Source of the DNA: Pseudomonas sp. R76 | GTDB taxonomy: Bacteria > Pseudomonadota > Gammaproteobacteria > Pseudomonadales > Pseudomonadaceae | Direction of reading: 5' to 3' | DNA: 64,000 nt | NCBI RefSeq assembly: GCF_009834565.1 | Contig: NZ_CP019428.1 | Span: 682,001 to 746,000 of the forward strand | Part shown: positions 37,050 through 45,584 of the stretch, piece after piece | Position numbering within the stretch: the stretch's first letter is position 1 | Layout of the letters: each line of letters opens with the position of its first letter | Notes under the pieces: generated by a model | What the model saw: only the letters and a program-made list of their open reading frames with translations | Told to the model about the DNA's origin: nothing | Database searches by the model: none | Program-made: the position numbers and the translations under genes

Positions 37050-37065
37050 CAACACCCGAATGCAA

Positions 37066-37156
37066 ATGTGGGAGCTGGCTTGCCTGCGATAGCGGTGTAA
37101 CAGTCGAAAAATGAGCTGACTGATCGATCGCTATCGCGGGCAAGCCCGCTCCCACA
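37066..37156. repeat. REP pair with mixed arms
   Basis: The left arm is GTGGGAGCTGGCTTGCCTGC and the right is ATCGCGGGCAAGCCCGCTCC, two different REP variants in one palindrome, between convergent genes. Confidence 0.88.
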
Positions 37157-37185
37157 AGGGTATTGAGGTATTGCAGTGTTGCGGG

Positions 37186-37716
37186 TTACAGGTCTTGCAG
37201 AATGTCGGCCATGTCGTCGGCGTGTTCTTCTTCCTGGGCCAGGATCTCTTCGAAGATGCGACGTGTGGTCGGGTCTTTGTCGCCGATGTACTGGATGATT
37301 TCGCGGTAGCTGTCCACCGCAATGCGCTCGGCCACCAAGTCTTCGTAGACCATTTCTTTCAGGTTATTGCCGGCCACGTATTGGGCGTGGGAGTTCTTCG
37401 ACAGCAGGTCGGGGTTGAACTCCGGCTCGCCGCCCAATTGCACGATGCGCTCGGCCAGTTTGTCGGCGTGCTCGGCTTCCTGGGTCGCGTGCTCGAGGAA
37501 TTCATCAGCGGCGACGCTGGCTTTCAGGCCGGTGGCCATGAAGTAGTGACGCTTGTAGCGCAACACGCAGACCAACTCAGTGGCCAGCGAGGCGTTGAGC
37601 AGGCGGATGATTTCTTCGCGATCAGCGTCGTAGCCTTCGGTCACGGCGCCGTTTTCGACGTTCTGGCGGGCGCGTGAGCGCAGGGTCGCAACGTCAGTCA
37701 AATGTGCTTCAGTCAT
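37186..37716 (-). CDS. Ferritin-like (bacterioferritin/Dps-type) protein
   Basis: A 176-residue four-helix protein. Helix Glu/His motifs are present: LNASLATELVCVLRYKRHYF, HATQEAEHADKLAERI, YEDLVAERIAVDSYREII and ILAQEEEHADDMADIL, which form two E-x6-Y and E-x2-H type di-iron pairs. It resembles P. aeruginosa probable bacterioferritin PA4880, located in the same chromosomal area. Iron storage or protection from oxidation is expected. ATG 37716 is preceded by GGAGATTGAG. Confidence 0.85.
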   Translation of the reverse strand: MTEAHLTDVATLRSRARQNVENGAVTEGYDADREEIIRLLNASLATELVCVLRYKRHYFMATGLKASVAADEFLEHATQEAEHADKLAERIVQLGGEPEFNPDLLSKNSHAQYVAGNNLKEMVYEDLVAERIAVDSYREIIQYIGDKDPTTRRIFEEILAQEEEHADDMADILQDL

Positions 37717-37990
37717 CTCAATCTCCTGGTGCTAATCCGGTTTTACGCCACGCTCTGCCGGCGTGATCGCTCCCAGTTGTGAGTCCCGCGCAACGCAAAA
37801 AGTTTTATCGGATTTCACGGATTCCTGCGCGCCTGTGACGAAGCCGAGCGCCAGTTGCACGACCTGGCCGGGCATTTCTAAAGCGCTGGCGGTCATGGGG
37901 CGGTCATGTCGAGTGGTCTAGGATGACGTTATCGCCCCCAATCAGGATGCCCGCCGCACGCCCGAATCCCTCGCCACGCGTTACCCGCTC

Positions 37991-38848
37991 GTGCTGGTGC
38001 CCGGCATGCTGGGTTTTGTGCGCCTGGTGCTGTTCCCTTACTGGTACGGCATTGTCCCGGCACTGCGGGCGGGTGGCGCGCAGGTGTTTGCCGTGCAGGT
38101 GGCGCCGCTGGATTCCAGCGAAGTGCGCGGCGAGCAGTTGCTGGTGCAGATCGAGCGGATCCGCCGCGAGACCGGCGCCGACAAGGTTAACCTGATCGGC
38201 CATAGCCAAGGCTCGCTCACCGCCCGTTATGCCGCGGCCAAGCGCCCGGAATGGGTGGCGTCGGTGACGTCGGTGGCCGGGCCCAACCACGGTTCGGAAT
38301 TGGCGGACCATTTCCATATTCACTATCCGCCGGACCGCTGGAAAGGCCGGGTCGTGAGCGCGGTGTTTCATCTGGTCGCCTGGGTGATGGGCCTGCTGGA
38401 AACCGGTTATCGCGGGCCACGCTTCAAGGCGGATTTACAGGCGTCGCACCAGTCCTTGACGTGCGAAGGCGTGGCCCGGTTTAACCGCCAGTATCCCCAA
38501 GGGCTGCCGGAAACCTGGGGCGGGCAGGGCGCCGAGGTGGTCAACGGCGTGCGTTATTACTCGTGGTCCGGCACCTTGCAGCCGGGCAAGACTGATCGCG
38601 GGCGGAACCTGCTGGACGGCACGAACCGCAGTTGCCGGTTATTCGCCCGCAGTTTTGTGCGGGAGAAGGGCCAGTGCGACGGCATGGTCGGGCGCTATAG
38701 CTCACACCTGGGCGTGGTGATCGGCGATGACTATGCGCTGGACCACTTTGATATCGTCAACCAGTCGTTGGGGCTGGTGGGCAAGGGCGCGGAGCCGATT
38801 CGGTTGTTTGTTGAGCATGCGCGAAGGCTGAAGGCGGCGGGGGTTTAG
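37991..38848 (+). CDS. Alpha/beta-hydrolase lipase with a disrupted N-terminus
   Basis: The readable protein has 285 residues from GTG 37991. The nucleophile is S72 in GHSQGS and the catalytic His region is YALDHFDIVNQ. Two Cys (LTCEG, KGQCDGM) may form a disulphide. It resembles family I triacylglycerol lipases (LVPGMLGF, AGPNHGSELAD). The frame stays open upstream to 37922 (NQDARRTPESLATRYPL) but has no start codon. ATG 37923 lies in another frame and would join if the CCCCC tract at 37935 had one more C. It may be frameshifted, mis-sequenced, or start at the GTG. No signal peptide is seen. Confidence 0.7.
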   Translation: MLVPGMLGFVRLVLFPYWYGIVPALRAGGAQVFAVQVAPLDSSEVRGEQLLVQIERIRRETGADKVNLIGHSQGSLTARYAAAKRPEWVASVTSVAGPNHGSELADHFHIHYPPDRWKGRVVSAVFHLVAWVMGLLETGYRGPRFKADLQASHQSLTCEGVARFNRQYPQGLPETWGGQGAEVVNGVRYYSWSGTLQPGKTDRGRNLLDGTNRSCRLFARSFVREKGQCDGMVGRYSSHLGVVIGDDYALDHFDIVNQSLGLVGKGAEPIRLFVEHARRLKAAGV

Positions 38849-38869
38849 CAGGTGGACCGCGTTATCGTT

Positions 38870-38943
38870 CATCGCAGGCAAGCCAGCTCCCACATTCCAA
38901 GGTTGGAACACGGTCAACTGTGGGAGCTGGCTTGCCTGCGATA
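38870..38943. repeat. REP pair
   Basis: CATCGCAGGCAAGCCAGCTC faces GTGGGAGCTGGCTTGCCTGC between the convergent lipase and EamA genes. Confidence 0.9.
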
Positions 38944-38951
38944 GCGGTGTA

Positions 38952-39839
38952 TCAGGCCACACTGACCTCACGGCGCACCGGCGTCGTCCAACGCTCCGAC
39001 AAAATCACCCCGCCCAACGTCAGCAAGCCGCCCACCAAGTGGTACAGCGCCAACTCTTCCTTCAGCACCACCGCCGCAATCAGCGCGGTAATCAACGGCA
39101 GCAAGTTGAAAAACAGCGTGGTGCGGCTTGGCCCCAGGGTTTTCACCGAGTGCATCCACGCCAGGGGTGCGAGCATCGACGCCAGCAAGCAGGCGTACAG
39201 CACCAGCGGAATATTCGCCCAGCCCAGGCCCGCCTTGGTCGAGAACAGGAACAGCGGGAACAACACCACCACCGCCACCAGCACCTGCAGGTACAGCAAC
39301 ACCAACGGCGGCAGGCGCAGCTGCCATTTTTTCAGCAGGGTGCTGTAGACCGCGTAGGCCAGCGTGGCGATCAGCATCATGCCGTCGCCCAGGTTGAGCC
39401 CGTGTTGCAGCAGTGCGCCGAGGTTGCCGGCCGAGACCACCACCACCACGCCGGCGAACGACAGCACCGCGCCGGTCAGCGCGCCGAAGGTCAGGCGCTG
39501 GCCGAGGCTGATGATGGCGGCGGTCAATGACATCAACGGCATCAGCGAGAGGATGATGCCCATGTTGGTGGCGCTGGTCAGGGTCGCGGCGTAGTAAGCC
39601 AGGCTTTGGTACACCGCCATGCCCAGCACGCCGAGGATGAAGATCTTGCCCAGGTTCGGGCGGATCAGCGCCCAGTTGGCAATCACTGGCTTGAGCATGA
39701 ACGGGGTAAACAGCAGCGCCGCGAGCAACCAGCGGTAAAAGCCGATCTCTGCGGGGAAAATCGTGCCCACGGCCAGTTTGTTGACCACGGTGTTACCAGC
39801 CCAGATAAAAATGGCCAGCAGGGGATAGGCGTATTGCAT
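38952..39839 (-). CDS. EamA (DMT) family transporter
   Basis: A 295-residue inner-membrane protein with ten predicted helices in two EamA repeats: MQYAYPLLAIFIWAGNTVVNK opens repeat 1 and LGDGMMLIATLAYAVYSTLL opens repeat 2. The family exports amino acids and other small metabolites. The start ATG 39839 is chosen by homology. It is divergent from an AraC-family gene across a 97-base gap with three operator-like copies, so that protein probably controls it. The substrate is unknown. Confidence 0.85.
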   Translation of the reverse strand: MQYAYPLLAIFIWAGNTVVNKLAVGTIFPAEIGFYRWLLAALLFTPFMLKPVIANWALIRPNLGKIFILGVLGMAVYQSLAYYAATLTSATNMGIILSLMPLMSLTAAIISLGQRLTFGALTGAVLSFAGVVVVVSAGNLGALLQHGLNLGDGMMLIATLAYAVYSTLLKKWQLRLPPLVLLYLQVLVAVVVLFPLFLFSTKAGLGWANIPLVLYACLLASMLAPLAWMHSVKTLGPSRTTLFFNLLPLITALIAAVVLKEELALYHLVGGLLTLGGVILSERWTTPVRREVSVA

Positions 39840-39878
39840 CGAAAGAAACCAGGTGTGTTGATGAGGCAGGATTATCCC

Positions 39879-39935
39879 TTGTCTGGATCGAAGCCTATAC
39901 TGCGATCCAGACAAACGACCTTTGTATCCAGACAA
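39879..39935. promoter_or_regulatory. Triple ATCCAGACAA operator
   Basis: TTGTCTGGATCG (39879-39890) and CGATCCAGACAA (39903-39914) are a perfect 12-bp inverted repeat. A third copy, ATCCAGACAA, lies at 39926-39935, one base before the AraC-gene ATG. It is the likely binding site of the AraC-type regulator. Confidence 0.7.
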
Positions 39936-39936
39936 T

Positions 39937-40725
39937 ATGGCCAGACACACCGTACGCCTCGCGGATTTCCACAGCCTGCCGAGCCCGGTCTACTTTCGTT
40001 ACTCGGATTTCGCCCCCGACACCGAGTGCACACCGCACCGGCATTTCTGGGGTTCGCTGGACTATTCGGCCAACGGCGTGATGCGCATGGAGGTCGCCGG
40101 CAGCCGCTTTATGTCGCCGCCGCAGTACGCGGTCTGGATCCCGCCGAACACCGAGCACAGTTCTTACAACGCCCAAGCGATAGTCTATCGCTCGGTGGGT
40201 TTGGCCCCGGAACTCTGCGAGCAATTGCCGAAAGCGCCGTGCACCCTGGCGATCAGCGAGATTCTCAAGGCCATCCTCAGCGACTTTGCCCAGCGTGACG
40301 TCAATATTGCGCAGACCGAAGCCGACATCCGTTTGGCCCAGGTGCTGGTGGACCAACTCAAGCAAGCCCCGATTCACGATTGCTTCCTGCCCTATGCGCG
40401 CCACCCCGGGCTGCTCGGCGTGCTCGAAGGCATGCAGGCTCAACCGGGCGATAACCGCCCGCTGGCGCAGTGGGCTGAGCAAGTGCACGTCAGCGAGCGC
40501 ACCTTGGCGCGCCAGTTTGTGCGCGAACTGGGCATGAGCTTTGGCGAATGGCGCCAGCGCCTGCGCTATCTGGCGGCCATCGAGGCCTTGGACAGCGACC
40601 ACAGCGTGCAACACGTGGCGTTTGACCTGGGTTATAGCACCGCCTCGGCGTTTATCGCCATGTTCCAGCGCCACGCCGGCTGCACGCCGGAGCAGTATCG
40701 CCGAACAAATATTCGCAGCCGGTGA
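39937..40725 (+). CDS. AraC-family regulator of the adjacent transporter
   Basis: A 262-residue regulator with an N-terminal cupin-like sensor domain (TPHRHFWGSLDYSANGVMRM, FMSPPQYAVWIPPNTEH) and two C-terminal HTH motifs (LAQWAEQVHVSERTLARQFVRE and SVQHVAFDLGYSTASAFIAMF). I chose ATG 39937. No ribosome site is seen, and an operator copy abuts the start, which suggests autoregulation and a possibly leaderless message. It is divergent from the EamA transporter. Confidence 0.85.
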   Translation: MARHTVRLADFHSLPSPVYFRYSDFAPDTECTPHRHFWGSLDYSANGVMRMEVAGSRFMSPPQYAVWIPPNTEHSSYNAQAIVYRSVGLAPELCEQLPKAPCTLAISEILKAILSDFAQRDVNIAQTEADIRLAQVLVDQLKQAPIHDCFLPYARHPGLLGVLEGMQAQPGDNRPLAQWAEQVHVSERTLARQFVRELGMSFGEWRQRLRYLAAIEALDSDHSVQHVAFDLGYSTASAFIAMFQRHAGCTPEQYRRTNIRSR

Positions 40726-40760
40726 AGATGTAACAGGCTTTGACTACACTCCTGCGTAGG

Positions 40761-40779
40761 CCGTGCCCCCCCGGCACGG
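40761..40779 (+). other. GC-rich leader hairpin before psiF
   Basis: CCGTGCC and GGCACGG form a 7-bp stem with a CCCCC loop, five bases before the AGGGAG ribosome site. No T run follows, so it is not a typical terminator and may be a message-stabilising leader. Confidence 0.45.
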
Positions 40780-40797
40780 TAACAGGGAGAAAACTCC

Positions 40798-41109
40798 ATG
40801 AAGATGCTGCGTATTCCGCTGTTGATGATGGGCCTGCTGCTGTGTTCCCAAGGGTTTGCCGCCACCGCTGCACAGACCGCCCAGCAACAAAAAATGACCA
40901 CGTGCAACGCCGAAGCCAAAGGCAAGACCGGCGACGAGCGCAAAACATTTATGAGCACCTGCCTCAAGGCCGCTCCTGCAGCCAACGACGCCAAGACCCT
41001 GACGCCCCAGCAGCAGAAGATGAAAGACTGCAATGCCACGGCAAAAACCAAGGCGTTGACCGGCGATGCACGCAAGACCTTTATGAGCACTTGCCTCAAA
41101 GGAAGCTGA
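40798..41109 (+). CDS. PsiF-repeat exported protein
   Basis: A 103-residue protein with a signal peptide (MKMLRIPLLMMGLLLCSQGFA). Two PsiF repeats follow, each with QQQKM-x2-CN-A-x-AK and G(D)-x-RKTFMSTCLK. Each repeat has a Cys pair that can form a disulphide in the periplasm. The E. coli member is phosphate-starvation inducible, but its function is unknown. AGGGAG lies ahead of ATG 40798. Confidence 0.87.
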   Translation: MKMLRIPLLMMGLLLCSQGFAATAAQTAQQQKMTTCNAEAKGKTGDERKTFMSTCLKAAPAANDAKTLTPQQQKMKDCNATAKTKALTGDARKTFMSTCLKGS

Positions 41110-41123
41110 TAACGCGAATCCCC

Positions 41124-41213
41124 TGTGGGAGCGGGCTTGCTCGCGAAAGCGGTGGGTCATTCAACACATCATTGACTGAACGACCGCTTTCGCGAGCAAG
41201 CCCGCTCCCACAC
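41124..41213. repeat. REP pair, GCGGGCTTGCTCGCGA variant
   Basis: GTGGGAGCGGGCTTGCTCGC and its exact inverse flank a spacer between psiF and the AI-2E family gene. Confidence 0.9.
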
Positions 41214-41303
41214 TGACGGTGTTCGCACTCTTCAGAACTCTCGCTTGATTCCCTCAAGGCTGGCAGACTGCCCATCCTTTAACGCCGTTCGTTTTGAGGC
41301 TGT

Positions 41304-42317
41304 ATGCCAACGTTTTCTCAGCGTCACGTGTTGTTGCTGGTCAGTTGCATCATCATTTTCGGTGGATTACTGCTGGTCCTGCCGCTCAAACTGCTGCCCA
41401 GCCTGTTGGCCGGCCTGCTGGTTTATGAACTGGTCAACATGCTCACCCCGCAGTTACAGCGGCTGATCGAAGGTCGGCGCGCGCGTTGGCTGGCTGTGGC
41501 GTTGCTCGGCACCTTGATTGTCAGCGTGCTGACGTTGATCTTCGCCGGCGCCATCAGCTTCCTGCTCCACGAAGCGGAAAACCCCGGGGCTTCCCTCGAC
41601 AAATTCATGGGCGTGGTCGACCGTGCGCGCGGCCAGTTGCCGCCGTTCCTCGACGCCTACCTGCCCGCCAGCGCCGCGGAATTTCGCGTGGCCATTGGCG
41701 ATTGGCTGAGCAAACACCTGAGCGAGCTGCAACTGGTCGGCAAAGACGCCGCGCACATGTTCGTCACCTTGCTGATCGGCATGGTGCTCGGCGCGATCAT
41801 CGCGCTGCAGCGCGTGCCCGACCTGACCAAGCGCAAACCGCTGGCCGCCGCGTTGTTCGACCGCCTGCACCTGCTGGTCCAGGCCTTTCGCAACATCGTC
41901 TTCGCCCAGATCAAGATCGCCGCGCTCAACACCATGTTCACCGCGATCTTCCTCGCGGTGGTCCTGCCGTTGTGCGGGATTCACCTGCCGCTGACCAAAA
42001 CCCTGATCGTGCTGACCTTCCTGCTCGGCCTGCTGCCGGTGATCGGCAACCTCATGTCCAATACGCTGATCACCATCGTCGCGCTGTCACTGTCGATTTG
42101 GGTGGCGGTGGCGGCGTTGGGGTATTTGATCGTGATCCACAAGGTTGAGTACTTTCTCAATGCGCGCATCGTCGGCGGGCAGATCAGTGCCAAATCGTGG
42201 GAATTGCTGCTGGCAATGCTGGTGTTCGAAGCCGCATTCGGCCTGCCGGGTGTGGTGGCGGGGCCGATTTACTATGCGTACCTGAAGAGTGAGCTGAAGC
42301 TCGCCGGAATGGTTTGA
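41304..42317 (+). CDS. AI-2E family transporter (YdiK/PerM type)
   Basis: A 337-residue membrane protein with about seven or eight helices and the long central periplasmic/cytoplasmic loop of the family (AENPGASLDKFMGVVDRARG). The C-terminal part has FLLGLLPVIGNLMSNTLITIVAL and AAFGLPGVVAGPIYYAYLKSE, the family signature. Members export AI-2 or exchange sodium/protons, so the substrate is open. TTGAGG lies ahead of ATG 41304. A gap of 43 bases leads to the next gene. Confidence 0.85.
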   Translation: MPTFSQRHVLLLVSCIIIFGGLLLVLPLKLLPSLLAGLLVYELVNMLTPQLQRLIEGRRARWLAVALLGTLIVSVLTLIFAGAISFLLHEAENPGASLDKFMGVVDRARGQLPPFLDAYLPASAAEFRVAIGDWLSKHLSELQLVGKDAAHMFVTLLIGMVLGAIIALQRVPDLTKRKPLAAALFDRLHLLVQAFRNIVFAQIKIAALNTMFTAIFLAVVLPLCGIHLPLTKTLIVLTFLLGLLPVIGNLMSNTLITIVALSLSIWVAVAALGYLIVIHKVEYFLNARIVGGQISAKSWELLLAMLVFEAAFGLPGVVAGPIYYAYLKSELKLAGMV

Positions 42318-42360
42318 CGCACTCACTTGAACTTTAAAGGGACTTAAGGGGAAACAAGCA

Positions 42361-42939
42361 GTGAGCGACAATATCTACGCTCCGCCAACGGCGGAGCTGA
42401 CCGAGACGGTACACACGTCCTCAGAGTTTTACGTCATTTCCAAAACCAAGCTGCTGGTGTTGAGCTTGCTCAGCTTTGGGCTGTACACCTACATCTGGTC
42501 GTATAAAAACTGGAGCTTGTACAAGAAAGCCCATCAGCTGGATATCTGGCCGTTGGCGCGGGCTATTTTCTTTATATTCTTTATCCACCAGCTCTATCGC
42601 CGGGCCGATGATAGCGTGGCCCGCAGCGGTCGAAAGTTCGATTTTGACTTTGAGCAGTGGGCGACGGTATTCGTCGTGGTCACGGTAGGTGCCAGGCTTT
42701 TCGAAATGGCCGCTGACCGTTTTCAGCCCTGGTTTGCCTATAAGCCCCTGATGCTCCTGGCCGTTCCGCTGTGTGCCTACATCCTTCAACACGCCCAAGG
42801 CCTGGTCAATTTCGCGGCAGGTGACCCGGAGGGGCAGAGCAATGCGCGTTTTAACCTGTGGAACTACCTGGTGATCGTGCCCGGCGCGGTGATGTGGTGC
42901 CTGACGTTGCTTGGGGTGTGGGCGGTCTATCACCACTAG
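42361..42939 (+). CDS. Uncharacterised membrane protein, DUF4234-like
   Basis: A 192-residue protein beginning with a polar tail (MSDNIYAPPTAEL), followed by hydrophobic helices near residues 29-45, 65-80, 98-112, 121-140 and 165-188. LSFGLYTYIWSYKNWSLYKK resembles DUF4234-type proteins. GTG 42361 follows a GGGGAAACAA ribosome site. It may share a transcript with the upstream transporter. Its function is unknown. Confidence 0.7.
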   Translation: MSDNIYAPPTAELTETVHTSSEFYVISKTKLLVLSLLSFGLYTYIWSYKNWSLYKKAHQLDIWPLARAIFFIFFIHQLYRRADDSVARSGRKFDFDFEQWATVFVVVTVGARLFEMAADRFQPWFAYKPLMLLAVPLCAYILQHAQGLVNFAAGDPEGQSNARFNLWNYLVIVPGAVMWCLTLLGVWAVYHH

Positions 42940-42943
42940 GCGG

Positions 42944-43033
42944 TGTGGGAGCGGGCTTGCTCGCGAAAGCGGTGTGTCAGTCAGTACATCTGGTACTGAA
43001 GCACCGCCTTCGCGGGCAAGCCCGCTCCCACAT
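42944..43033. repeat. REP pair
   Basis: GTGGGAGCGGGCTTGCTCGC faces CGCGGGCAAGCCCGCTCCCA, two slightly different arms, between convergent genes. Confidence 0.88.
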
Positions 43034-43057
43034 TTGGATTTGCTGTGTTGGTGAGGG

Positions 43058-44326
43058 TCAGCTGCCGTAACGCTTGCTGGCCTCGATCGCCAAACCGCTG
43101 CCGATACTGCCGAAGATATTGCCTTCCACATGCCGCGCATTCGGCAACATCGCCGAGATGCTGTGGCGCAGGGCCGGGATGCCGCTGGAACCGCCGGTGA
43201 AGAACACCGTGTCCACTTGCGCCACTTCCACCGAGGCATCGTTGAGCAATTGCGTGACGCTGTTGCGCACGCGCTCCAGCAAGCCATCAATCGCCGACTC
43301 GAACAGCGCGCGGCTCAGCTCAACGCTCAGGCCCGGTTCAACCCGGTCCAGGAGCACGTGGCGGCTGTCGGCGTGGGTCAGCTGGATCTTGGTTTCTTCC
43401 ACTTCCATCGCCAGCCAGTGCCCGGCGCGCTGTTCGATCAACTTGAACAGGCGGTCGATGCCGCCGGTGTCTTCGATGTCGTAGCGCATGCTGCCCAGGG
43501 CCAGCTGGGATTTTTGCGAGTACACCGAGTTGATGGTGTGCCAGGTGGCCAGGTTCATGTGGTGGCTGGTGGGCATGTAGGCGCCGCTTTTCATGCGGCT
43601 GCCGTAGCCGAACAGCGGCATCATGCCTTGCAGGCTCAGCTGTTTGTCGAAGTCGGTACCGCCGATGTGCACGCCGCCGGTGGCGAGGATGTCGCTCTGG
43701 CGGTTGTCGTTGTGGCGGCGGTCCGGTGACAGGCGCACCAGGGAAAAGTCAGACGTACCACCGCCGATGTCGACGATCAGTACCAGCTCTTCTTTTTCAA
43801 TGGTGGACTCGTAGTCGAACGCGGCCGCAATCGGCTCGTACTGGAACGAAATATCCTTGAAGCCGATTTTGCGCGCCACGTCGACCAGGGTGTTCTCGGC
43901 TTCCTGGTCGGCCATTGGGTCGTCATCGACGAAAAACACCGGGCGGCCCAGCACCACTTCTTCGAACTCGCGGCCGGCATTGGCTTCGGCGCGGCTCTTG
44001 AGCTGGCCGATAAACAGCGCCAGCAGGTCGGTGAACGGCATGGCCGTGCCGAGTACGCTGGTGTCGTGCTTGATCAGCTTGGAACCCAGCAGGCTCTTGA
44101 GCGAGCGCATCAGCCGGCCTTCGTAGTTTTCCAGGTATTCGTGCAGGGCCAGGCGACCGTACACCGGGCGACGCTCCTCGAAGTTGAAGAACACCACCGA
44201 CGGCAACGTGATCTTGTCGTCCTCCAGCGCAATAAGCGTCTCCTCGCCGGGGCGGATCCAGCCGACGGTGGAGTTGGACGTGCCGAAGTCGATACCGCAG
44301 GCACGGGCTGGGGATGGGTTTTTCAT
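43058..44326 (-). CDS. yegD: Hsp70 family protein YegD
   Basis: A 422-residue chaperone-like ATPase without the substrate-binding domain of DnaK. The actin-fold nucleotide site has GIDFGTSNSTVGW at the N-terminus, DIGGGTSDFSLVRL near the middle and FFTGGSSGIPALRHSI near the end. I chose ATG 44326 (MKNPSPARACGIDFG). It is divergent from a J-domain protein gene, so the pair may work as Hsp70/co-chaperone. The clients are unknown. Confidence 0.88.
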   Translation of the reverse strand: MKNPSPARACGIDFGTSNSTVGWIRPGEETLIALEDDKITLPSVVFFNFEERRPVYGRLALHEYLENYEGRLMRSLKSLLGSKLIKHDTSVLGTAMPFTDLLALFIGQLKSRAEANAGREFEEVVLGRPVFFVDDDPMADQEAENTLVDVARKIGFKDISFQYEPIAAAFDYESTIEKEELVLIVDIGGGTSDFSLVRLSPDRRHNDNRQSDILATGGVHIGGTDFDKQLSLQGMMPLFGYGSRMKSGAYMPTSHHMNLATWHTINSVYSQKSQLALGSMRYDIEDTGGIDRLFKLIEQRAGHWLAMEVEETKIQLTHADSRHVLLDRVEPGLSVELSRALFESAIDGLLERVRNSVTQLLNDASVEVAQVDTVFFTGGSSGIPALRHSISAMLPNARHVEGNIFGSIGSGLAIEASKRYGS

Positions 44327-44564
44327 GTCTATCAGGTTCCGGTTGAAAAACGGCCGCGCAGTGTATGCCAGTCGAAGGCGGATGCGTAGGCCAGCCATCC
44401 GTTAAATTGAGCTTGAAAGTTCGGGATTTGCCCCCACATCTGTTGCACACGGCTAGCGCCGATAACACTTTGACGTACCCCCGGGCCACAACCCTCAACA
44501 AGTGCAAAGCAGCGCACGTTGTGCCCCGGGCTGTGCGATCTCGATTGAGGATGGTGATCCGCCG

Positions 44565-45503
44565 ATGGATTTCAAAGACTACTACAAGATTCTGGGTGTC
44601 GAGCCGACGGCCGATGACAAGGCAATCAAGGCCGCGTACCGCAAGCTCGCGCGCAAATATCACCCAGACGTGAGCAAGGAAAAAGACGCCGAAGAAAAAT
44701 TCAAGGACGCGTCCGAAGCCTATGAAGCGCTTAAAAGCGCGGATAAGCGCGCGGAATACGACGAACTGCGTAAATACGGCCAGCATGGCCAGCCGTTCCA
44801 GGGCCCGCCGGGCTGGCAGAGCCGTGGCGGTTTTGGCGGCGGCGCAGGCACTGAAGACTTCTCCGACTTCTTCAGCTCGATCTTCGGCAACCGTGGCGAC
44901 GCCTTCGGTGGCGGCCAGCGCCGCCCGACCGGGCGCAAGGGCCAGGACGTGGAGATGCAGCTGTCGGTGTCGCTGGAGGACACGCTGTCCACCGAATCCA
45001 AGCAGATCAGCTTCCAGGTGCCGCAGTACGACGGCTCGGGTCGCCACGTCAGCAACACCACCAAGAGCCTGAACGTGAAGATCCCCGCCGGCGTGGCCGA
45101 CGGTGAGCGCATCCGCCTCAAGGGCCAGGGCGCGCCGGGCATTGGTGGGGGAGCGAATGGCGATCTGTACCTGATCATCAAGTTTGCGCCGCACGCCAAA
45201 TTCGAAGTGGATGGCGAAAACCTGATCATCAACCTGCCCCTGGCGCCGTGGGAACTGGCGTTGGGCGCGGAAGTGGCGGTGCCGACCCTCACCGGCAAGA
45301 TCAACCTCAAAGTGCCGGCCGGCAGCCAGAACGGCCAGCGCATGCGCGCCAAGGGCCATGGCTTGCTGAACAAGGCCGGGCAGCGCGGCTATCTGTTTGT
45401 GCAGCTCAAGGCCGTGATGCCTAAAAGCAGTGACGAGGAGGTCAAGGCGTTGTGGCAAGAGCTGGCGCAGAAAGCCGCGTTCAACCCGCGTGAGCATTTC
45501 TGA
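44565..45503 (+). CDS. cbpA: J-domain co-chaperone CbpA
   Basis: A 312-residue DnaJ-type protein of the class without zinc fingers. The J-domain (residues 1-70) has [16 protein letters not shown] with the HPD motif that stimulates Hsp70. A Gly/Phe-rich linker ([20 protein letters not shown]) and two C-terminal substrate-binding domains ([36 protein letters not shown]) follow. CbpA also binds DNA in E. coli. I chose ATG 44565 because [14 protein letters not shown] is the family start. It is divergent from yegD. Confidence 0.93.
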   Translation: MDFKDYYKILGVEPTADDKAIKAAYRKLARKYHPDVSKEKDAEEKFKDASEAYEALKSADKRAEYDELRKYGQHGQPFQGPPGWQSRGGFGGGAGTEDFSDFFSSIFGNRGDAFGGGQRRPTGRKGQDVEMQLSVSLEDTLSTESKQISFQVPQYDGSGRHVSNTTKSLNVKIPAGVADGERIRLKGQGAPGIGGGANGDLYLIIKFAPHAKFEVDGENLIINLPLAPWELALGAEVAVPTLTGKINLKVPAGSQNGQRMRAKGHGLLNKAGQRGYLFVQLKAVMPKSSDEEVKALWQELAQKAAFNPREHF

Positions 45504-45584
45504 GCCGCGATAAATACCTAGTGCTTTTCAGGCAGGGCTATTCGATAGGTTGGTGGTTTTACAGCCCGTCATGGATGGCCCGAT

